Source: Starkeya sp. ORNL1 (GTDB lineage Bacteria > Pseudomonadota > Alphaproteobacteria > Rhizobiales > Xanthobacteraceae). From it: 64,000 nt of DNA. Under the pieces are notes generated by a model. That model was given only the letters and a program-made list of their open reading frames with translations, did no database searches and was not told where the DNA came from. Position numbers and translations under genes: made by a program. Below, piece by piece: positions 43,800 through 54,192 of this stretch; the first letter of the stretch is position 1, and each line of letters starts with the position of its first letter. The stretch lies in NCBI RefSeq assembly GCF_012971745.1, contig NZ_CP048834.1, positions 5,775,001-5,839,000 on the forward strand, given 5' to 3'.

Positions 43800-44542
43800 G
43801 GCGTACCGCCCGCGCGGCTGGAGGGAGCCTCGCCGGTCTCGACCTCGACGGCGAGCTGATAGCCGCCATTGCGCAGCGTCTTGAACATCTGGAAGTTGCC
43901 GGAGTCGCCGAGCTTGCGCCGCAGCCGGCTCATCAACACGTCGATCGAGCGGTCGAATGCCGCCGCATTCCGGCCCTGGGTGATATCGAGCAACTGGTCG
44001 CGCGACAGCATCCGCCCCGGCCGCTCTACGAATGCCAGGAGCAGGTCGAACTCGGCCGCGGTCAGCGGCACCTCGGTCCCTTCCGCATTCACCACGCGCC
44101 GCGTCGCGGGTGTCGCCGTGAAGCCGCCGAAACGAAAGCTCTGCTGCGGCGGGACGCTCGGGCTCTCCAGCGCCGAGGTGCGGCGCAATACGGCGCGTAT
44201 GCGTGCCACGAGTTCGCGCGGATTGAACGGCTTGCCGAGATAGTCGTCGGCGCCGACCTCGAGCCCGATGATGCGGTCGACATCCTCCTTCAGCGCCGTC
44301 AGCAGGATGATCGGCACGCGCGAGCGCGCCCTGAGCGAGCGGCACAGATCGAGGCCGGAGACATCCGGCAGCATCAGGTCGAGCACGACGAAGTCGATGC
44401 GGCCGTCGGCGAGACAGCTTTCCGCGCTGCGCCCATCCTCGGCGAGAGACACCCGGAAGCCCTGGCCCTGGAGATAGCGGCCGAGCAGCTTGCGGATTTC
44501 CTGGTCGTCATCGACCACGAGGATATGCGGACTGTTCTCCAA
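43796..44542 (-). CDS. OmpR/PhoB-family response regulator
   Basis: A 248-residue regulator with a receiver domain (ILVVDDDQEIRKLLGRYLQG; phospho-acceptor Asp in VVLDLMLPDVSGLDLC; Lys in YLGKPFNPREL) and a C-terminal winged helix (VPLTAAEFDLLLAFVERPGR; SIDVLMSRLRRKLGD). Start is TTG 44542 with AGGAAAG upstream. The intergenic region beyond contains three GGAAACA elements suitable for its binding. Forms a pair with the downstream kinase gene. Confidence 0.93.
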   Translation of the reverse strand: MENSPHILVVDDDQEIRKLLGRYLQGQGFRVSLAEDGRSAESCLADGRIDFVVLDLMLPDVSGLDLCRSLRARSRVPIILLTALKEDVDRIIGLEVGADDYLGKPFNPRELVARIRAVLRRTSALESPSVPPQQSFRFGGFTATPATRRVVNAEGTEVPLTAAEFDLLLAFVERPGRMLSRDQLLDITQGRNAAAFDRSIDVLMSRLRRKLGDSGNFQMFKTLRNGGYQLAVEVETGEAPSSRAGGTP

Positions 44543-44621
44543 TGGAGCTTTCCTGAACAGGGTCTCGATAGGATTTCCCTAGCGAGTGTTGCCGGCTCTC
44601 GCCGAAAAGAATGGCAACTCA

Positions 44622-44689
44622 GTGTTTCCGCGGGCGCCGCGGCAATGTTGGGAAACAAAAATGCCCGCGCCGGCAATGCGCGGAAACAC
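44622..44689. promoter_or_regulatory. Repeated GGAAACA elements in the divergent promoter of the efflux operon
   Basis: An 11-bp perfect inverted repeat GTGTTTCCGCG (44622-44632) / CGCGGAAACAC (44679-44689) encloses a third GGAAACA at 44651-44657. Spacings of about 28 and 31 bp put the elements near three helical turns apart. They lie between the response-regulator gene and the efflux operon, so they are probable binding sites for that regulator. Confidence 0.6.
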
Positions 44690-44757
44690 CCAGACCTTCG
44701 GGGGAAACCGAGCCGCTCCACAGTGCTGGCGTTCGACAACGGACACAGGAGTTGGAG

Positions 44758-45504
44758 TTGAAACTTGCCCTCATCACCCTGGTGGCGTCGGCGGTCGGCG
44801 CGATCGTCGTCACCGCCAGCAATGCCGCAGACCGCCAGGACGGCGCGAAGATGACGGATCGCGCGGAAGTGGTCCGGATCGCCGAGGTCTCGCCCTGCGC
44901 GCCTCCTCCCGGATCTTTCACCTGCGAGCACGAGGGGGGCGGCAAGAACTTCGGCGGCCAGGACTTCGGCGGCCAAGGTTCGGGCGGCAGGGATTCGGGC
45001 AGCAATCCGGACGATCGCCGCGGCCCGCCGCTCAGTGCAATGCCGGGATTTGGGCAGCCTGGACCGGGAAGTGACCGGCCTTTCCCGCCGGGACCGCCTC
45101 CCGGCCCGCTCATGCTCGCCTCGCGTCTCAGCGCGATCGAGACCTTCATCGGCATCAATGCCGACCAGCTCGACGCCTGGCGCGCATATACCGACGCATT
45201 GCAGTCCGTGGTTCGCCCGCCCGTCCGGCCGACGCCGGACGTGCAGGGCGAACCGATGGACGCGCTCACCCAATCCTGGGCGATGGCGCACCGCGTCGCC
45301 GAGCAGGGCCAGCAGGCCTTCAAGCTCGCCGCGGCGGTCGAGACGCTGCGCGGCAAGCTTTCGTCCGAACAGCTGGATCGCCTGAAGGCCGCCGGCCCGC
45401 TGCTGCCGCCGCGCCCGTTCGGGCCGCCGCCGTTCTTCCATCCTGCTTCCTTCGGTCCCGCGGGACCGGGGGGGCCGGGAGCCGGTCACTCCACGCCCCC
45501 CTGA
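44758..45504 (+). CDS. Proline-rich periplasmic protein with LTXXQ/Spy-like region
   Basis: A 248-residue exported protein. A Sec signal ([20 protein letters not shown], ending SNA-AD) follows a TTG start at 44758 with AGGAG/GGAG just before it. A Gly/Asp-rich stretch with repeated FGGQD-type units and a Pro-rich segment precede a helical part ([20 protein letters not shown] ... [16 protein letters not shown]), which recalls the LTXXQ motifs of Spy/CpxP chaperones. First gene of the efflux operon, probably an envelope-stress accessory. The first 49 codons of the longer open frame look non-coding. Confidence 0.7.
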   Translation: MKLALITLVASAVGAIVVTASNAADRQDGAKMTDRAEVVRIAEVSPCAPPPGSFTCEHEGGGKNFGGQDFGGQGSGGRDSGSNPDDRRGPPLSAMPGFGQPGPGSDRPFPPGPPPGPLMLASRLSAIETFIGINADQLDAWRAYTDALQSVVRPPVRPTPDVQGEPMDALTQSWAMAHRVAEQGQQAFKLAAAVETLRGKLSSEQLDRLKAAGPLLPPRPFGPPPFFHPASFGPAGPGGPGAGHSTPP

Positions 45505-45589
45505 CCGTCGCTCCCGGGGGCGGGCGCGCCTTGCGCTCCTCGGCGCGCCCGCTTGCCCTTTGCCTGCCCCCTCATCGCAAAGCATCAAC

Positions 45590-46759
45590 ATGATTCTTCC
45601 CGTACGAATTCGCCGGCCGGCGGGCCGGCCGCTCCTGCTGCTTGCCTGCATCCTCGTCTGCGCATGCACGCGCGGCGAAACCGCGGACCAGGCGGCAACC
45701 GAACCACGTGCCGCGCTGACCGTCGCCGTCGCCACCGTCGAGCGGCAGACGGTACGGAACCACATCCTCGCCAGCGGCAGCGTTTCGCCCTGGCGCGAAT
45801 TGGTGATCGGCTCGGAGGCGAGCGGGCTCGCCGTCGCCGAGATCGCAGTCGAGGAGGGCCAGCATGTCGGCAAGGGCGATCTGCTGGTGCGCCTGAACGA
45901 TGCCGCGCTCAACGCCGAGATCGCCGAACAGAATGCGCTGATCGACGAGGCCGCGGCCAATCTCGCATCCGCGCGGCTCGAGCTCGACCGCGCCGAGAAG
46001 CTGGTGACCACCAAGGCCATCAGCCAGCAGACCGCCGACGAGCGCGCCACCGCGGTGAAGACCACCGAGGCGAAGCTCGCCGCTGCCAAGGCGGTGCTGG
46101 ATCAGCTCAAGGTCCAGCTTGCGCGCACCCGCATCCTCGCGCCCGATGATGGCTATGTGCTCAAGCGCTCCGTCAGCCTCGGCCAGGTGGTGTCGACCGG
46201 CGCCGAACTGGTGCGGATGGTCCAGCGCTCGCGCCTGGAGGTCGCTGCCTCGGTGGCGGAGGCCGAACTGCTCGCGGCGCGCGCCGGGGACGATGTGCGC
46301 GTCACCGACCCGGCCGGGCGCAGCCTCACCGGTACGGTGCGCGAGCTCGCGCCGAGCGTGGATGCGACGTCGCGGCTCGGTATCGTCCGGATCGACCTGC
46401 CGTCGGATAGCGGCCTCAAGCCCGGCATGTTCGTCCGGGTCGAGATCGAGACCGAGCCGCGGATCGCGCTTGCCGTGCCGCGACAGGCGCTGGTCTGGCG
46501 TACCGGCGGTGCGGGCGTCTTCGTCGTGCAGACGGATGCGAGCGTCGCGCTCAGCCCCGTCGTCACCGGCCGGCAGATGGACGATCTGGTCGAGATCACC
46601 TCCGGGCTCGCCGAGAACGAGAGGATCGTCAGCGAAGGCGCCGCCTTCCTCAATGACGGCGACAAGGTGCAGGTCGGGACCGCGGCGGCGCGGGCGAGTG
46701 CCGGGCCGCGGCAGGCCTCAGAGCAATCGGTCGCGGTGCAGGAGGTCGCTGCGCAGTGA
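45590..46759 (+). CDS. RND efflux membrane-fusion protein (lipoprotein)
   Basis: A 389-residue periplasmic adaptor of the HlyD/AcrA type. N-terminal lipoprotein signal with lipobox LVCAC (LLLLACILVCACTRGE). Biotinyl-lipoyl half-motifs flank a coiled-coil hairpin (IAEQNALIDEAAANLASARL ... ETKLAAAKAVLDQLKVQ-like region), then beta-barrel segments (VRIDLPSDSGLKPGMFVRVE). Start chosen at ATG 45590 because it puts the signal at the N terminus; a TTG at 45560 is in frame. Overlaps the pump gene by 4 nt. Confidence 0.9.
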   Translation: MILPVRIRRPAGRPLLLLACILVCACTRGETADQAATEPRAALTVAVATVERQTVRNHILASGSVSPWRELVIGSEASGLAVAEIAVEEGQHVGKGDLLVRLNDAALNAEIAEQNALIDEAAANLASARLELDRAEKLVTTKAISQQTADERATAVKTTEAKLAAAKAVLDQLKVQLARTRILAPDDGYVLKRSVSLGQVVSTGAELVRMVQRSRLEVAASVAEAELLAARAGDDVRVTDPAGRSLTGTVRELAPSVDATSRLGIVRIDLPSDSGLKPGMFVRVEIETEPRIALAVPRQALVWRTGGAGVFVVQTDASVALSPVVTGRQMDDLVEITSGLAENERIVSEGAAFLNDGDKVQVGTAAARASAGPRQASEQSVAVQEVAAQ

Positions 46760-49700
46760 ACGGAATCTCCTCCTGGTCGATCCGCAATCCGGTCCCGACC
46801 CTCGTGCTGTTCATCGTGCTGACGCTGGCCGGCCTCGTGGGCTACGGCAAGCTGCGCCAGAACAACACGCCGGATATGGACATCCCGACCATCATAGTCA
46901 CCGTGACGCAGCTCGGGGCAGCGCCCAGCGAACTGGAGACGCAGGTCGCGCGCATCGTCGAGGATGCCGTCGCCGGCCTCGGCAATGTGGAGCACACAAG
47001 GACCACTTTGACCGAGGGCGCGGCGACCATCACGGTCGAGTTCGCCATGGGGGTCGATGTCGATCGCGCCACCAATGATGTGCGTAACGCGGTCTCCGCC
47101 ATCACCGGCGACCTGCCGGCGGATGTGGACGAGCCGATCGTGCAGCGGCTGGACAACACCGACAACGCCATCCTCACCTTCGTCGTCGACGCGCCCGCCA
47201 TGACGCCCGACGAAGTGAGTTGGTTCGTCGACAATGACGTCGCCAAGGCGGTGCTGTCGGCGAAAGGCGTCTCGAAGATCTCGCGCGCCGGCGGCGTCGA
47301 CAAGGAGATACGGGTGCGCCTCGACGCGGATCGCCTGCTCGCGCTCGGCGCCACGGCAAGCGAGGTGTCGCAGAAGCTCAAGACGCTCAATCTCGACCAG
47401 CCCGGCGGACGAACCACGCTCGGCAGCGGCGAGCAGACAGTGCGTACGCTCGGCAGCATGACGAGCCTCGATGAGCTGGCCTCGACCGCCATCCCGCTCG
47501 CCGACGGCCGCGTGGTGCGGTTGTCCGAGCTTGGCCGCGTGGAGAGCAGCTGGGCCGAGCCGCGCCAGCGCGCGCGCCTCGACGGGCGGGAGGTGATCGG
47601 CTTCAGCGTCTATCGCAGCGTCGGCTCGAGCGAGGTCGACGTCGCCCACGCCGCCCGCGCCAGGGTGACGGCACTCGCTGCCGCCCATCCCGGCGTCGCC
47701 ATCACCGAGGTAACCTCCTCGACCGATTGGGTGGAGGAAGGCTTCGACGCCGCGATGGAGGCATTGTGGCTCGGCGCGCTTCTGGCGGTGTTCGTGGTGT
47801 GGCTGTTCCTGCGCGACTGGCGGGCAACGCTGATCTCCTCGGCTGCCCTGCCGCTTTCGCTGATCCCGACCTTCGCGCTGATGCAGTTGCTCGACCAGTC
47901 GCTGAACAACATTACGCTGCTCGCCATCGCACTGGTGGTCGGGATCCTGGTCGATGACGCCATCGTCGAGATCGAGAATATCGTCCGGCACATGCGCCAG
48001 TCGGGCAAGTCCGCCTATCAGGCGGCGATCGAGGCCGCCGACGAGATCGGCCTTGCCGTCGTCGCCACCACCTTGACCATCGTCGCGGTGTTCGGGCCGG
48101 TCGCCTTCATGGCCGGTATTCCGGGCCAGTTCTTCCGTGCCTTCGCCATCGCGGTCTGCGGCTCGGTGCTGTTCTCGCTGCTGGTCGCGCGCATGCTCAC
48201 CCCGCTGATGGGCGCCTATCTCATGAAGGCGGCCGGGCATGAAGAGGACGAGCCCTTCTGGGTGCCGGCCTATCTGCGCGTGCTCGGCGCGGCGCTGCGG
48301 CATCGCTGGATCACGCTGGCGCTCGGCCTCGCCTTCTTCGCCGCCTCGGTCAGCCTCATCCCGCTGATCCCCACCGACTTCATGCCGGCGGCCGATCGCG
48401 GCCGCTCGTCGCTCTCGATCGAACTGCCGCCCGGCGCGACGCTCGACGACACCGACAAGGCGGTGCTGCGCGCCACCGGCATCCTGCACACCCACCCCGA
48501 GGTCGCCAGCGTCTATGTCGCCATCGGCACCGAGACCTCATCGGGACCTGGCGCGGCCTCGTCGAGCGGCGAGGTGCGCTCGGCGACACTCACCGTCACC
48601 CTGAAACCGAGATCCGAACGCGAGCTCTCGCAACAGCAGTTGGAAGCGAAGGCCGGGCCGGAGTTGCGCTCGATCCCCGGCGCGCGGGTACAGTTCGGTG
48701 CAGACCGGCAATCCGGCGCCAAGATCGAGGTGGCACTGGTGAGCGACGACCCGGCCGCGCTGTCGCGCGCGGTGGACAGCCTGCTGCGCGACATGCGCGG
48801 CCTCAAAGGGCTGGCCAATCCGGCCTCCACATCGAGCCTCACCCAGCCCGAAGTGCACATCACGCCCAAGCCGGACAAGGCCGCAGCCCTTGGCATCACC
48901 ACCGCCACATTGGCCGAGACCGCCGATATCGCCACGGTGGGCGACGCCGACAGCAAGCTGCCGAAATTCGATCTCGCGGACCGCCAGATCGCCATCCGCG
49001 TCATGCTTGAGGAAAGCGCCCGCAACGATCTCGCACGGCTCGCCAGCCTTCCGGTGACGAACGGAACCATCACCGTGCCGCTCTCTTCCGTCGCCGATAT
49101 CGGCTTCGGCTCCGGGCCGAGCGAGATCACCCGGCTCGATCGCAGCCGGACCGCGTCCATCGAGGCGGAGCTGATCGGCGTGACCGTCGGCGAGGCCGAC
49201 ACCCTGATCGACGCACTGCCGACGATGAAGCACCTGCCGAAGGGGGTGAGTAAGCGCGCGGCCGGCGACGTCGAGCGGATGCAGGAGCTGTTCTCCAGCT
49301 TCGGGCTCGCCATCGGCTCCGGCATCGTGCTGATGTACCTCGTGCTGGTGCTGCTGTTCCGTGATTTCCTGCAGCCCCTGACCATCCTTACGGCGTTGCC
49401 GCTGTCCGTCGGCGGCGCGCTGGGCTTGCTGCTGCTCAGCGGCCATTCATTCTCGATGTCGGCCCTGATCGGCATTCTGATGCTGATGGGCATCGCGGCG
49501 AAGAACTCGATCCTGCTCGTCGAGTACGCCATCGCCGCGCGAACCGGCTCCGGCCTCGCGCGTTCGCCGGCACTGATCGACGCCGCCCGCAAGCGCGCCC
49601 GGCCGATCGTCATGACGACGATCGCCATGGTGGCCGGAATGTTGCCGATTGCGCTCGGCTATGGCGCCGATGCCGAGACCCGCGCGCCGATGGCGATCGC

Positions 49701-49851
49701 CGTGATCGGGGGCCTGATGAGCTCGACCGTGCTGAGCTTGCTCTATGTGCCGGCCATCTTCAGCATCGTCGACGACCTCTCGTCGATCCTCGGGGCAATC
49801 CTCGGGCGTCTCGTCGCCAGCGAGCGAACGCCGACTGCGGCGGTCGAATGA
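46756..49851 (+). CDS. RND-family efflux pump, inner-membrane transporter
   Basis: A 1031-residue AcrB/MdtC-like proton-driven exporter with 12 membrane segments and two large periplasmic loops. The first helix is [20 protein letters not shown]. Proton-relay residues are present: the paired Asp in [15 protein letters not shown] and the Lys in [19 protein letters not shown] start at 46756 overlaps the adaptor stop (GTGA). Probably exports hydrophobic toxicants; no outer-membrane channel gene is nearby, so a shared TolC-type protein is expected. Confidence 0.95.
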   Translation: MNGISSWSIRNPVPTLVLFIVLTLAGLVGYGKLRQNNTPDMDIPTIIVTVTQLGAAPSELETQVARIVEDAVAGLGNVEHTRTTLTEGAATITVEFAMGVDVDRATNDVRNAVSAITGDLPADVDEPIVQRLDNTDNAILTFVVDAPAMTPDEVSWFVDNDVAKAVLSAKGVSKISRAGGVDKEIRVRLDADRLLALGATASEVSQKLKTLNLDQPGGRTTLGSGEQTVRTLGSMTSLDELASTAIPLADGRVVRLSELGRVESSWAEPRQRARLDGREVIGFSVYRSVGSSEVDVAHAARARVTALAAAHPGVAITEVTSSTDWVEEGFDAAMEALWLGALLAVFVVWLFLRDWRATLISSAALPLSLIPTFALMQLLDQSLNNITLLAIALVVGILVDDAIVEIENIVRHMRQSGKSAYQAAIEAADEIGLAVVATTLTIVAVFGPVAFMAGIPGQFFRAFAIAVCGSVLFSLLVARMLTPLMGAYLMKAAGHEEDEPFWVPAYLRVLGAALRHRWITLALGLAFFAASVSLIPLIPTDFMPAADRGRSSLSIELPPGATLDDTDKAVLRATGILHTHPEVASVYVAIGTETSSGPGAASSSGEVRSATLTVTLKPRSERELSQQQLEAKAGPELRSIPGARVQFGADRQSGAKIEVALVSDDPAALSRAVDSLLRDMRGLKGLANPASTSSLTQPEVHITPKPDKAAALGITTATLAETADIATVGDADSKLPKFDLADRQIAIRVMLEESARNDLARLASLPVTNGTITVPLSSVADIGFGSGPSEITRLDRSRTASIEAELIGVTVGEADTLIDALPTMKHLPKGVSKRAAGDVERMQELFSSFGLAIGSGIVLMYLVLVLLFRDFLQPLTILTALPLSVGGALGLLLLSGHSFSMSALIGILMLMGIAAKNSILLVEYAIAARTGSGLARSPALIDAARKRARPIVMTTIAMVAGMLPIALGYGADAETRAPMAIAVIGGLMSSTVLSLLYVPAIFSIVDDLSSILGAILGRLVASERTPTAAVE

Positions 49852-49925
49852 ACGCCAGTCCGATCCCCCGGATCAGCCACCCCGTGTTTCCCGTCACGGG
49901 GCGGCCTCCGATCTTCCCGCGCGGA

Positions 49926-50414
49926 TCAGGCCGCGAGCGCGGCCGGCCGGAACTTGCGCACGGCAGCGAAGCCGATCAGCACGAACAGCAGCAGCACCAC
50001 GCCCTGGGCGATGGCGAAGGGCGGCTCGCCGCCGGTCGGCGCCAAGGCGTGCAGCGAGGGCACTTTCAGGAACGCCTGCGCGACGGCGACGAAGACCAGG
50101 AGATAAAGGCTGATGACGGCACAGACCGCATAGATCCAGCGCGCGGCGCCGGCGAGATGGCTGCCATAGAGCGCGTAGAGCCCGATGGCGAGCACCACGA
50201 GGGCGATGGCACCGACGATGTGCGAGGGCAGCACCCCGTGGAACGGGAAGAAATACCCAGTGACGCTGGTGAGCACCGCGGTGAGCAGGAACACCTCGGT
50301 CCAGAACGACTTGACGCTGCTGCCGACGAGGCCGGCGACGGCGATGATGCCGGTGATGATGGCGATGATGCTCAACCAGGTGTGAAACCCCGTAAGGGTA
50401 GTTGGATCAAACAT
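49926..50414 (-). CDS. Multi-pass membrane protein of unknown function
   Basis: A 162-residue protein with about five hydrophobic segments (WLSIIAIITGIIAVAGLVGS; SHIVGAIALVVLAIGLYALY; WIYAVCAVISLYLLVFVAVA; GVVLLLFVLIGFAAVRKF). I do not recognise a named family. Start ATG 50414 has GGGAGC upstream; the longer frame is less likely. It is divergent from a TetR regulator across 154 bp, a common arrangement for a repressor and its target. Confidence 0.8.
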   Translation of the reverse strand: MFDPTTLTGFHTWLSIIAIITGIIAVAGLVGSSVKSFWTEVFLLTAVLTSVTGYFFPFHGVLPSHIVGAIALVVLAIGLYALYGSHLAGAARWIYAVCAVISLYLLVFVAVAQAFLKVPSLHALAPTGGEPPFAIAQGVVLLLFVLIGFAAVRKFRPAALAA

Positions 50415-50568
50415 GTCGAAACGCTCCCAGCTTCCTGAACTTCCCGGCGCGCCCCCTCGGAACACCGTGCCGAGGATCATGCACCAGGCGGATGCAATAT
50501 GTACGTCACTACCGATGTTTGATGTTAGCCACCATATATATGGGCCAGTCATACTGAGGTAGCGGCCC

Positions 50569-51144
50569 ATGCGTGTCAGTCGGGAGAAGTTCGCTGAAAA
50601 TCGTGAGCGGATTCTGGACGCTGCGGCGCAGCTGTTCCGGCAGAAGGGCTATGACGGCGTCGGCGTCGCCGATATCATGAAGGCGGTCGGGTTGACCCAT
50701 GGCGGCTTCTACGGCCATTTCGCCTCCAAGGACGACCTGATCGCGCAAGCGACCTGCCGGGCGAGCGCCGGCGTGCTGCCGAGTATGCAGGCGCTGGCCC
50801 GCGGTTTGCCCGACACGGCGCTTGACGCCATTGCGGACACCTATCTTTCCGCCAGCCACCGCGACCATCCCGAGGCCGGGTGCGCGTTTGCCGCGCTCGG
50901 CTCCGACATGGCGCGCCAGAATGACGCCGGCCGCGCCGGGGTGACTGCGGCGCTGCGCAGGCAACTCGACCTCCTCGCGCCGCTGATGCCGGGCGCCAGC
51001 GCCGAGGAGCGCGACCGCGCGGCGATGGCGGCTTTCGCCACGCTCGTCGGCGCCTTGATGCTGGCGCGCGTCAGCGATGATGCGAAACTCTCGGACGAAT
51101 TGCTGGAGGCGGGGCGCGCCGCGCTCGCCCGCTCGAAGGCCTAG
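50569..51144 (+). CDS. TetR/AcrR-family transcriptional repressor
   Basis: A 191-residue regulator. Residues ~10-55 hold the helix-turn-helix (RILDAAAQLFRQKGYDGVGV; IMKAVGLTHGGFYGHFASKD), typical of the NemR/YcdC-like group that responds to small reactive compounds. The divergent gap contains CACTACC ... GGTAGC, a possible dyad operator. Its stop codon TAG is the first triplet of repeat copy C. Likely controls the membrane protein opposite, possibly others. Confidence 0.9.
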   Translation: MRVSREKFAENRERILDAAAQLFRQKGYDGVGVADIMKAVGLTHGGFYGHFASKDDLIAQATCRASAGVLPSMQALARGLPDTALDAIADTYLSASHRDHPEAGCAFAALGSDMARQNDAGRAGVTAALRRQLDLLAPLMPGASAEERDRAAMAAFATLVGALMLARVSDDAKLSDELLEAGRAALARSKA

Positions 51145-51257
51145 AGCCCTTTCCGTTCGGATGGAACCATCCGAACGACAGATGAGTGCTCTAGATTCAA
51201 TAGACTGGAGCAATTCCTCTTCGATCAGATGATTCCATCTGATCGGGAAATGCTCTA
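51142..51257 (+). repeat. 117-bp dispersed repeat, copy C
   Basis: Nearly identical to copies A and B, ending ATGCTCTAA instead of ATGCTCTAG. Its first three bases form the stop codon of the TetR gene. It separates that gene from the SDR gene, which it meets 7 bp before its end. Confidence 0.92.
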
Positions 51258-51264
51258 AGGCGGC

Positions 51265-52167
51265 TCAGTCGTCGTTCGAGGCGTTGAGCGCTGCGACCTG
51301 GAGGCCCTCGTCGCGCTTCGCCTCGGAGACGAAGGCGGCGAACTTCTCCGCATAGTCGGGATGCCAGCGCGACAGAGCCGGGCGGTTCTCGATGAGATCG
51401 CCTGCCGCCCAGGCGATGCGGCGCTCGTCGAGCCGGCGGTCGACATCATTGTCCGGGCACAGGATGTAGAAGTCGCCCGCTTCCAGGCTCTTCAGCATGA
51501 AGTCGACGGTCTGTTCCGACGTCCAGGCGGCGGCCGGCTTCTCGGCGCGGCCACGGGCGGTGATGCCGGTGAAGACGAAGCCCGGGATCAGCAGATGCGC
51601 ATGCACCCGCCCGCCGGTGGTGTTGCGCAGTTCGTGCTCCAGCGCCTCGGTGAAAGCCTTCACCGCCGCCTTGGAGACGTTGTAGGCCGGGTCGCCCGGC
51701 GGCGTCGTGATGCCCTGCTTGGAGCCGGTATTGATGATGAGGCCCGGCTCACCGCTCTCCACCATGCCGGGGGCGAAGACCTGCGCGCCGTTGACGACGC
51801 CCCACAGATTGACGGCGATGACCCGTGTCCAGTTCTCCGGCGGGCCGAACAGGGCGCTGCCGGGCTGCACGCCGGCATTGTTCATCAGTACGTTCACCGG
51901 GCCGAGCGCCGCGGTGACGGTGTCGCGCAGCCGCTGCACCTCTTCCACCCGGCTGACATCGGTCGGCACCGCGAGCACCTCGCCGCTGCGCCCGCCGCCG
52001 GCGGCAATGAGGCTGTCGCGCGCCGCATCGAGCGCCGCGCCGGGCAGGTCGGCGATGGCGACCTTCATGCCCTTCTGCGCGAAGCGCCTGGCCGCTGCCA
52101 GCCCGATGCCGGAGGCGCCTCCGGTGACGACGGCGACTTTGGAAGCGGCGAGGGCGGTTAGCGGCAT
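51265..52167 (-). CDS. Short-chain dehydrogenase/reductase, extended C terminus
   Basis: A 300-residue SDR. Cofactor motif TGGASGIG, NNAG motif (VLMNNAGVQPGSALF), catalytic Ser in IINTGSKQGIT and active-site YNVSK (PAYNVSKAAVKAFTEALE). About 50 residues longer than a classical SDR at the C terminus. Start chosen at ATG 52167; the open frame runs on to 52323 without coding character. Divergent from an MFS exporter. Substrate unknown. Confidence 0.88.
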   Translation of the reverse strand: MPLTALAASKVAVVTGGASGIGLAAARRFAQKGMKVAIADLPGAALDAARDSLIAAGGGRSGEVLAVPTDVSRVEEVQRLRDTVTAALGPVNVLMNNAGVQPGSALFGPPENWTRVIAVNLWGVVNGAQVFAPGMVESGEPGLIINTGSKQGITTPPGDPAYNVSKAAVKAFTEALEHELRNTTGGRVHAHLLIPGFVFTGITARGRAEKPAAAWTSEQTVDFMLKSLEAGDFYILCPDNDVDRRLDERRIAWAAGDLIENRPALSRWHPDYAEKFAAFVSEAKRDEGLQVAALNASNDD

Positions 52168-52379
52168 GTGGGTTCTCTTTTCTGACATCCTGTAGAGGAA
52201 CATAAGGGCTGATACCGCCCCGCACAGGGGTAAGGCCAGGATTCCTGTCGTCGGGGCGTGCCACGCGGATTTGCGCGAAGGTGCGTCTTCTTGCCAATAG
52301 GGCGCCTGTTCGTTCTCCTTCATAAAGCGCCGCTTCGGATCCTTCGTGCCGGCCGCCTTCCGCCGCTCAGAAAGCCACC

Positions 52380-53615
52380 ATGTCCGTCTCCGCTCCTTCG
52401 GCCAACCCCCATCCCGGGATGGGGTTCCGGCAGTTCGTCGCCTACATCGCCGTGCTGATGATGGCGAATGCCATGGCCATCGATTCGATGCTGCCGGCGC
52501 TGCCCGAGATCGGCCACGCGCTCGGCATCGATACCGCCAATCACACCCAGTTCGTGGTCACCGCCTATCTGCTCGGCTTCGGCGCGGCGCAGATCATCTA
52601 TGGCACGCTGTCCGACCGTTTCGGCCGTAAGCCGGTACTGCTGTGCGGGCTCGCCATCTATGTCGTCGCCTCCGTGGTGGCGGCCTTTGCCGGCTCGTTC
52701 GCGGTGATGATGGCGGCGCGGGCGGCGCAGGGCATCGGCGCCGCGGCGTCGCGCGTGCTCGCAATGTCCATCGTGCGCGACTGCTACAGCGGGCGGCAGA
52801 TGGCGCGGGTGATGTCGCTCGCCTTCATCGTCTTTCTCGCGGTTCCGATCCTTGCCCCCTCGATCGGCCAGCTCATCATGCTGGTGGCACCCTGGCGTGC
52901 CATTTTCGGCCTGCTCACGCTGTTTGGCGCCGTGCTGATCGCCTGGACCGTGCTGCGGCTGCCGGAGACGCTGCACCCGCAGGACCGCGTGCCGATCTCG
53001 TTCGCCGGCATCAGCCATGCGTTCATGGCGGTGGTCCGAAGCCGCGTCACCATCGGCTACATGTTCGCCATGACCCTGGTGATGGGCGGGCTGTTCGGCT
53101 TCATCAATTCGGCCCAGCAGATCTTCGCGGACGCCTTCCACGCCTCGCACCTCTTCACCACCGTCTTCGCGATGATCGCGGTGTTCATGGCGCTATCCTC
53201 GCTGCTGAATGCCCGCATCGTCGGTGGGCTCGGCATGCGCAGGGTCTCCCATGCCGCGCTGCTCGGCTATATCGGAGTGTCGATGCTGCATCTGGTCATC
53301 GTCCTCGCGGGGATCGAGACCATCTGGAGCTTCGCCATCATGCAGGCGGCGCTGATGTTCTGCTTCGGCCTCGTCGCCTCGAACTTCAACGCCATGGCGA
53401 TGGAGCCGGTCGGCCACGTCGCCGGCACCGCGTCCTCGCTGCTCGGCTTCGTCAGCACCGCGGGTGGGGCGGTGCTGGGCTTCCTGGTGGGCCAGCAATT
53501 CGACGGCACCACGCTGCCGCTCAGCATCGGCTTCGCCAGTTTCGGCGCCCTCGCGCTGGTGCTGGTGCTCTATGCCGAGCGCGGGCGGCTGTTCCGGGCG
53601 CATCATCATCCCTGA
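52380..53615 (+). CDS. MFS drug exporter, Bcr/CflA type
   Basis: A 411-residue 12-helix major-facilitator protein. The Bcr/CflA signature is clear: AIDSMLPALPEIGHALGI, the loop 2-3 motif GTLSDRFGRKPVLLCGLAIY and motif C-like ARAAQGIGAAASRVLAMSIV. These transporters expel chloramphenicol, bicyclomycin or sulfonamide-type compounds, and some export amino acids. It stands alone with a SDR gene divergent to it. Confidence 0.92.
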   Translation: MSVSAPSANPHPGMGFRQFVAYIAVLMMANAMAIDSMLPALPEIGHALGIDTANHTQFVVTAYLLGFGAAQIIYGTLSDRFGRKPVLLCGLAIYVVASVVAAFAGSFAVMMAARAAQGIGAAASRVLAMSIVRDCYSGRQMARVMSLAFIVFLAVPILAPSIGQLIMLVAPWRAIFGLLTLFGAVLIAWTVLRLPETLHPQDRVPISFAGISHAFMAVVRSRVTIGYMFAMTLVMGGLFGFINSAQQIFADAFHASHLFTTVFAMIAVFMALSSLLNARIVGGLGMRRVSHAALLGYIGVSMLHLVIVLAGIETIWSFAIMQAALMFCFGLVASNFNAMAMEPVGHVAGTASSLLGFVSTAGGAVLGFLVGQQFDGTTLPLSIGFASFGALALVLVLYAERGRLFRAHHHP

Positions 53616-53727
53616 AGCGGGAGACAGATTTCCGCCATAATCTCCGATGGTTGCGAAGGGGGAACGGACCGCCGCCCGACACGTTGACGACCGCAGTCAC
53701 GGATGCCTGGGGCGACAGGAGACTACC

Positions 53728-54135
53728 ATGATGCGGAAGATCATTCTTGCCGGTGCCATGCTTATCGCCATCCCGGTCGCAGCCAGCGCCCAGGACGGCG
53801 CGGGCGCGGCTACCGGCGCGACCACCGGTGCGGTCGGCGGTGCCATCATCGGCGGCCCGGTCGGTGCTGTCGTGGGTGGCGTCGGCGGCGCCATAGTCGG
53901 CGGGATCGCCGACGACCATCGTAGCCGCTTCCACACCTATGTGGTGGAAGAGCACGTACCGTCCTACAGCTATGACCGCGAGGTCGTGGTCGGCGCAGAA
54001 TTGCCGCGGAGCGGCGTGCGCTATTACGAGGTGCCGCGCGAATATGGCGCGACCCGCTACCGCTACACCGTCGTGAACAATCGCACGGTGCTGGTGGATC
54101 CGGGCACCCATAGGGTCGTCCAGATCATCGAATAA
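53728..54135 (+). CDS. DUF1236-type secreted protein with glycine-zipper region
   Basis: A 135-residue protein with a Sec signal (KIILAGAMLIAIPVAASAQD). Residues ~25-65 are a Gly/Ala-rich glycine-zipper (TGAVGGAIIGGPVGAVVGGV), likely to sit in or on a membrane. The C-terminal half (VNNRTVLVDPGTHRVVQIIE) matches the DUF1236 pattern, common in Hyphomicrobiales and without defined function. Start ATG 53728 follows CAGGAGA. Confidence 0.85.
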   Translation: MMRKIILAGAMLIAIPVAASAQDGAGAATGATTGAVGGAIIGGPVGAVVGGVGGAIVGGIADDHRSRFHTYVVEEHVPSYSYDREVVVGAELPRSGVRYYEVPREYGATRYRYTVVNNRTVLVDPGTHRVVQIIE

Positions 54136-54192
54136 GCATCCCTTTCAGGAGGCCTGCTGCCCGGGTCGGCCGTTGTTTGGCCGACCCGGGGG

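Noticed and set aside
46153..48495. A 780-codon minus-strand frame opposite the RND pump
   Set aside because: Extreme His/Arg/Gly composition and no domain; the pump frame carries all expected motifs.
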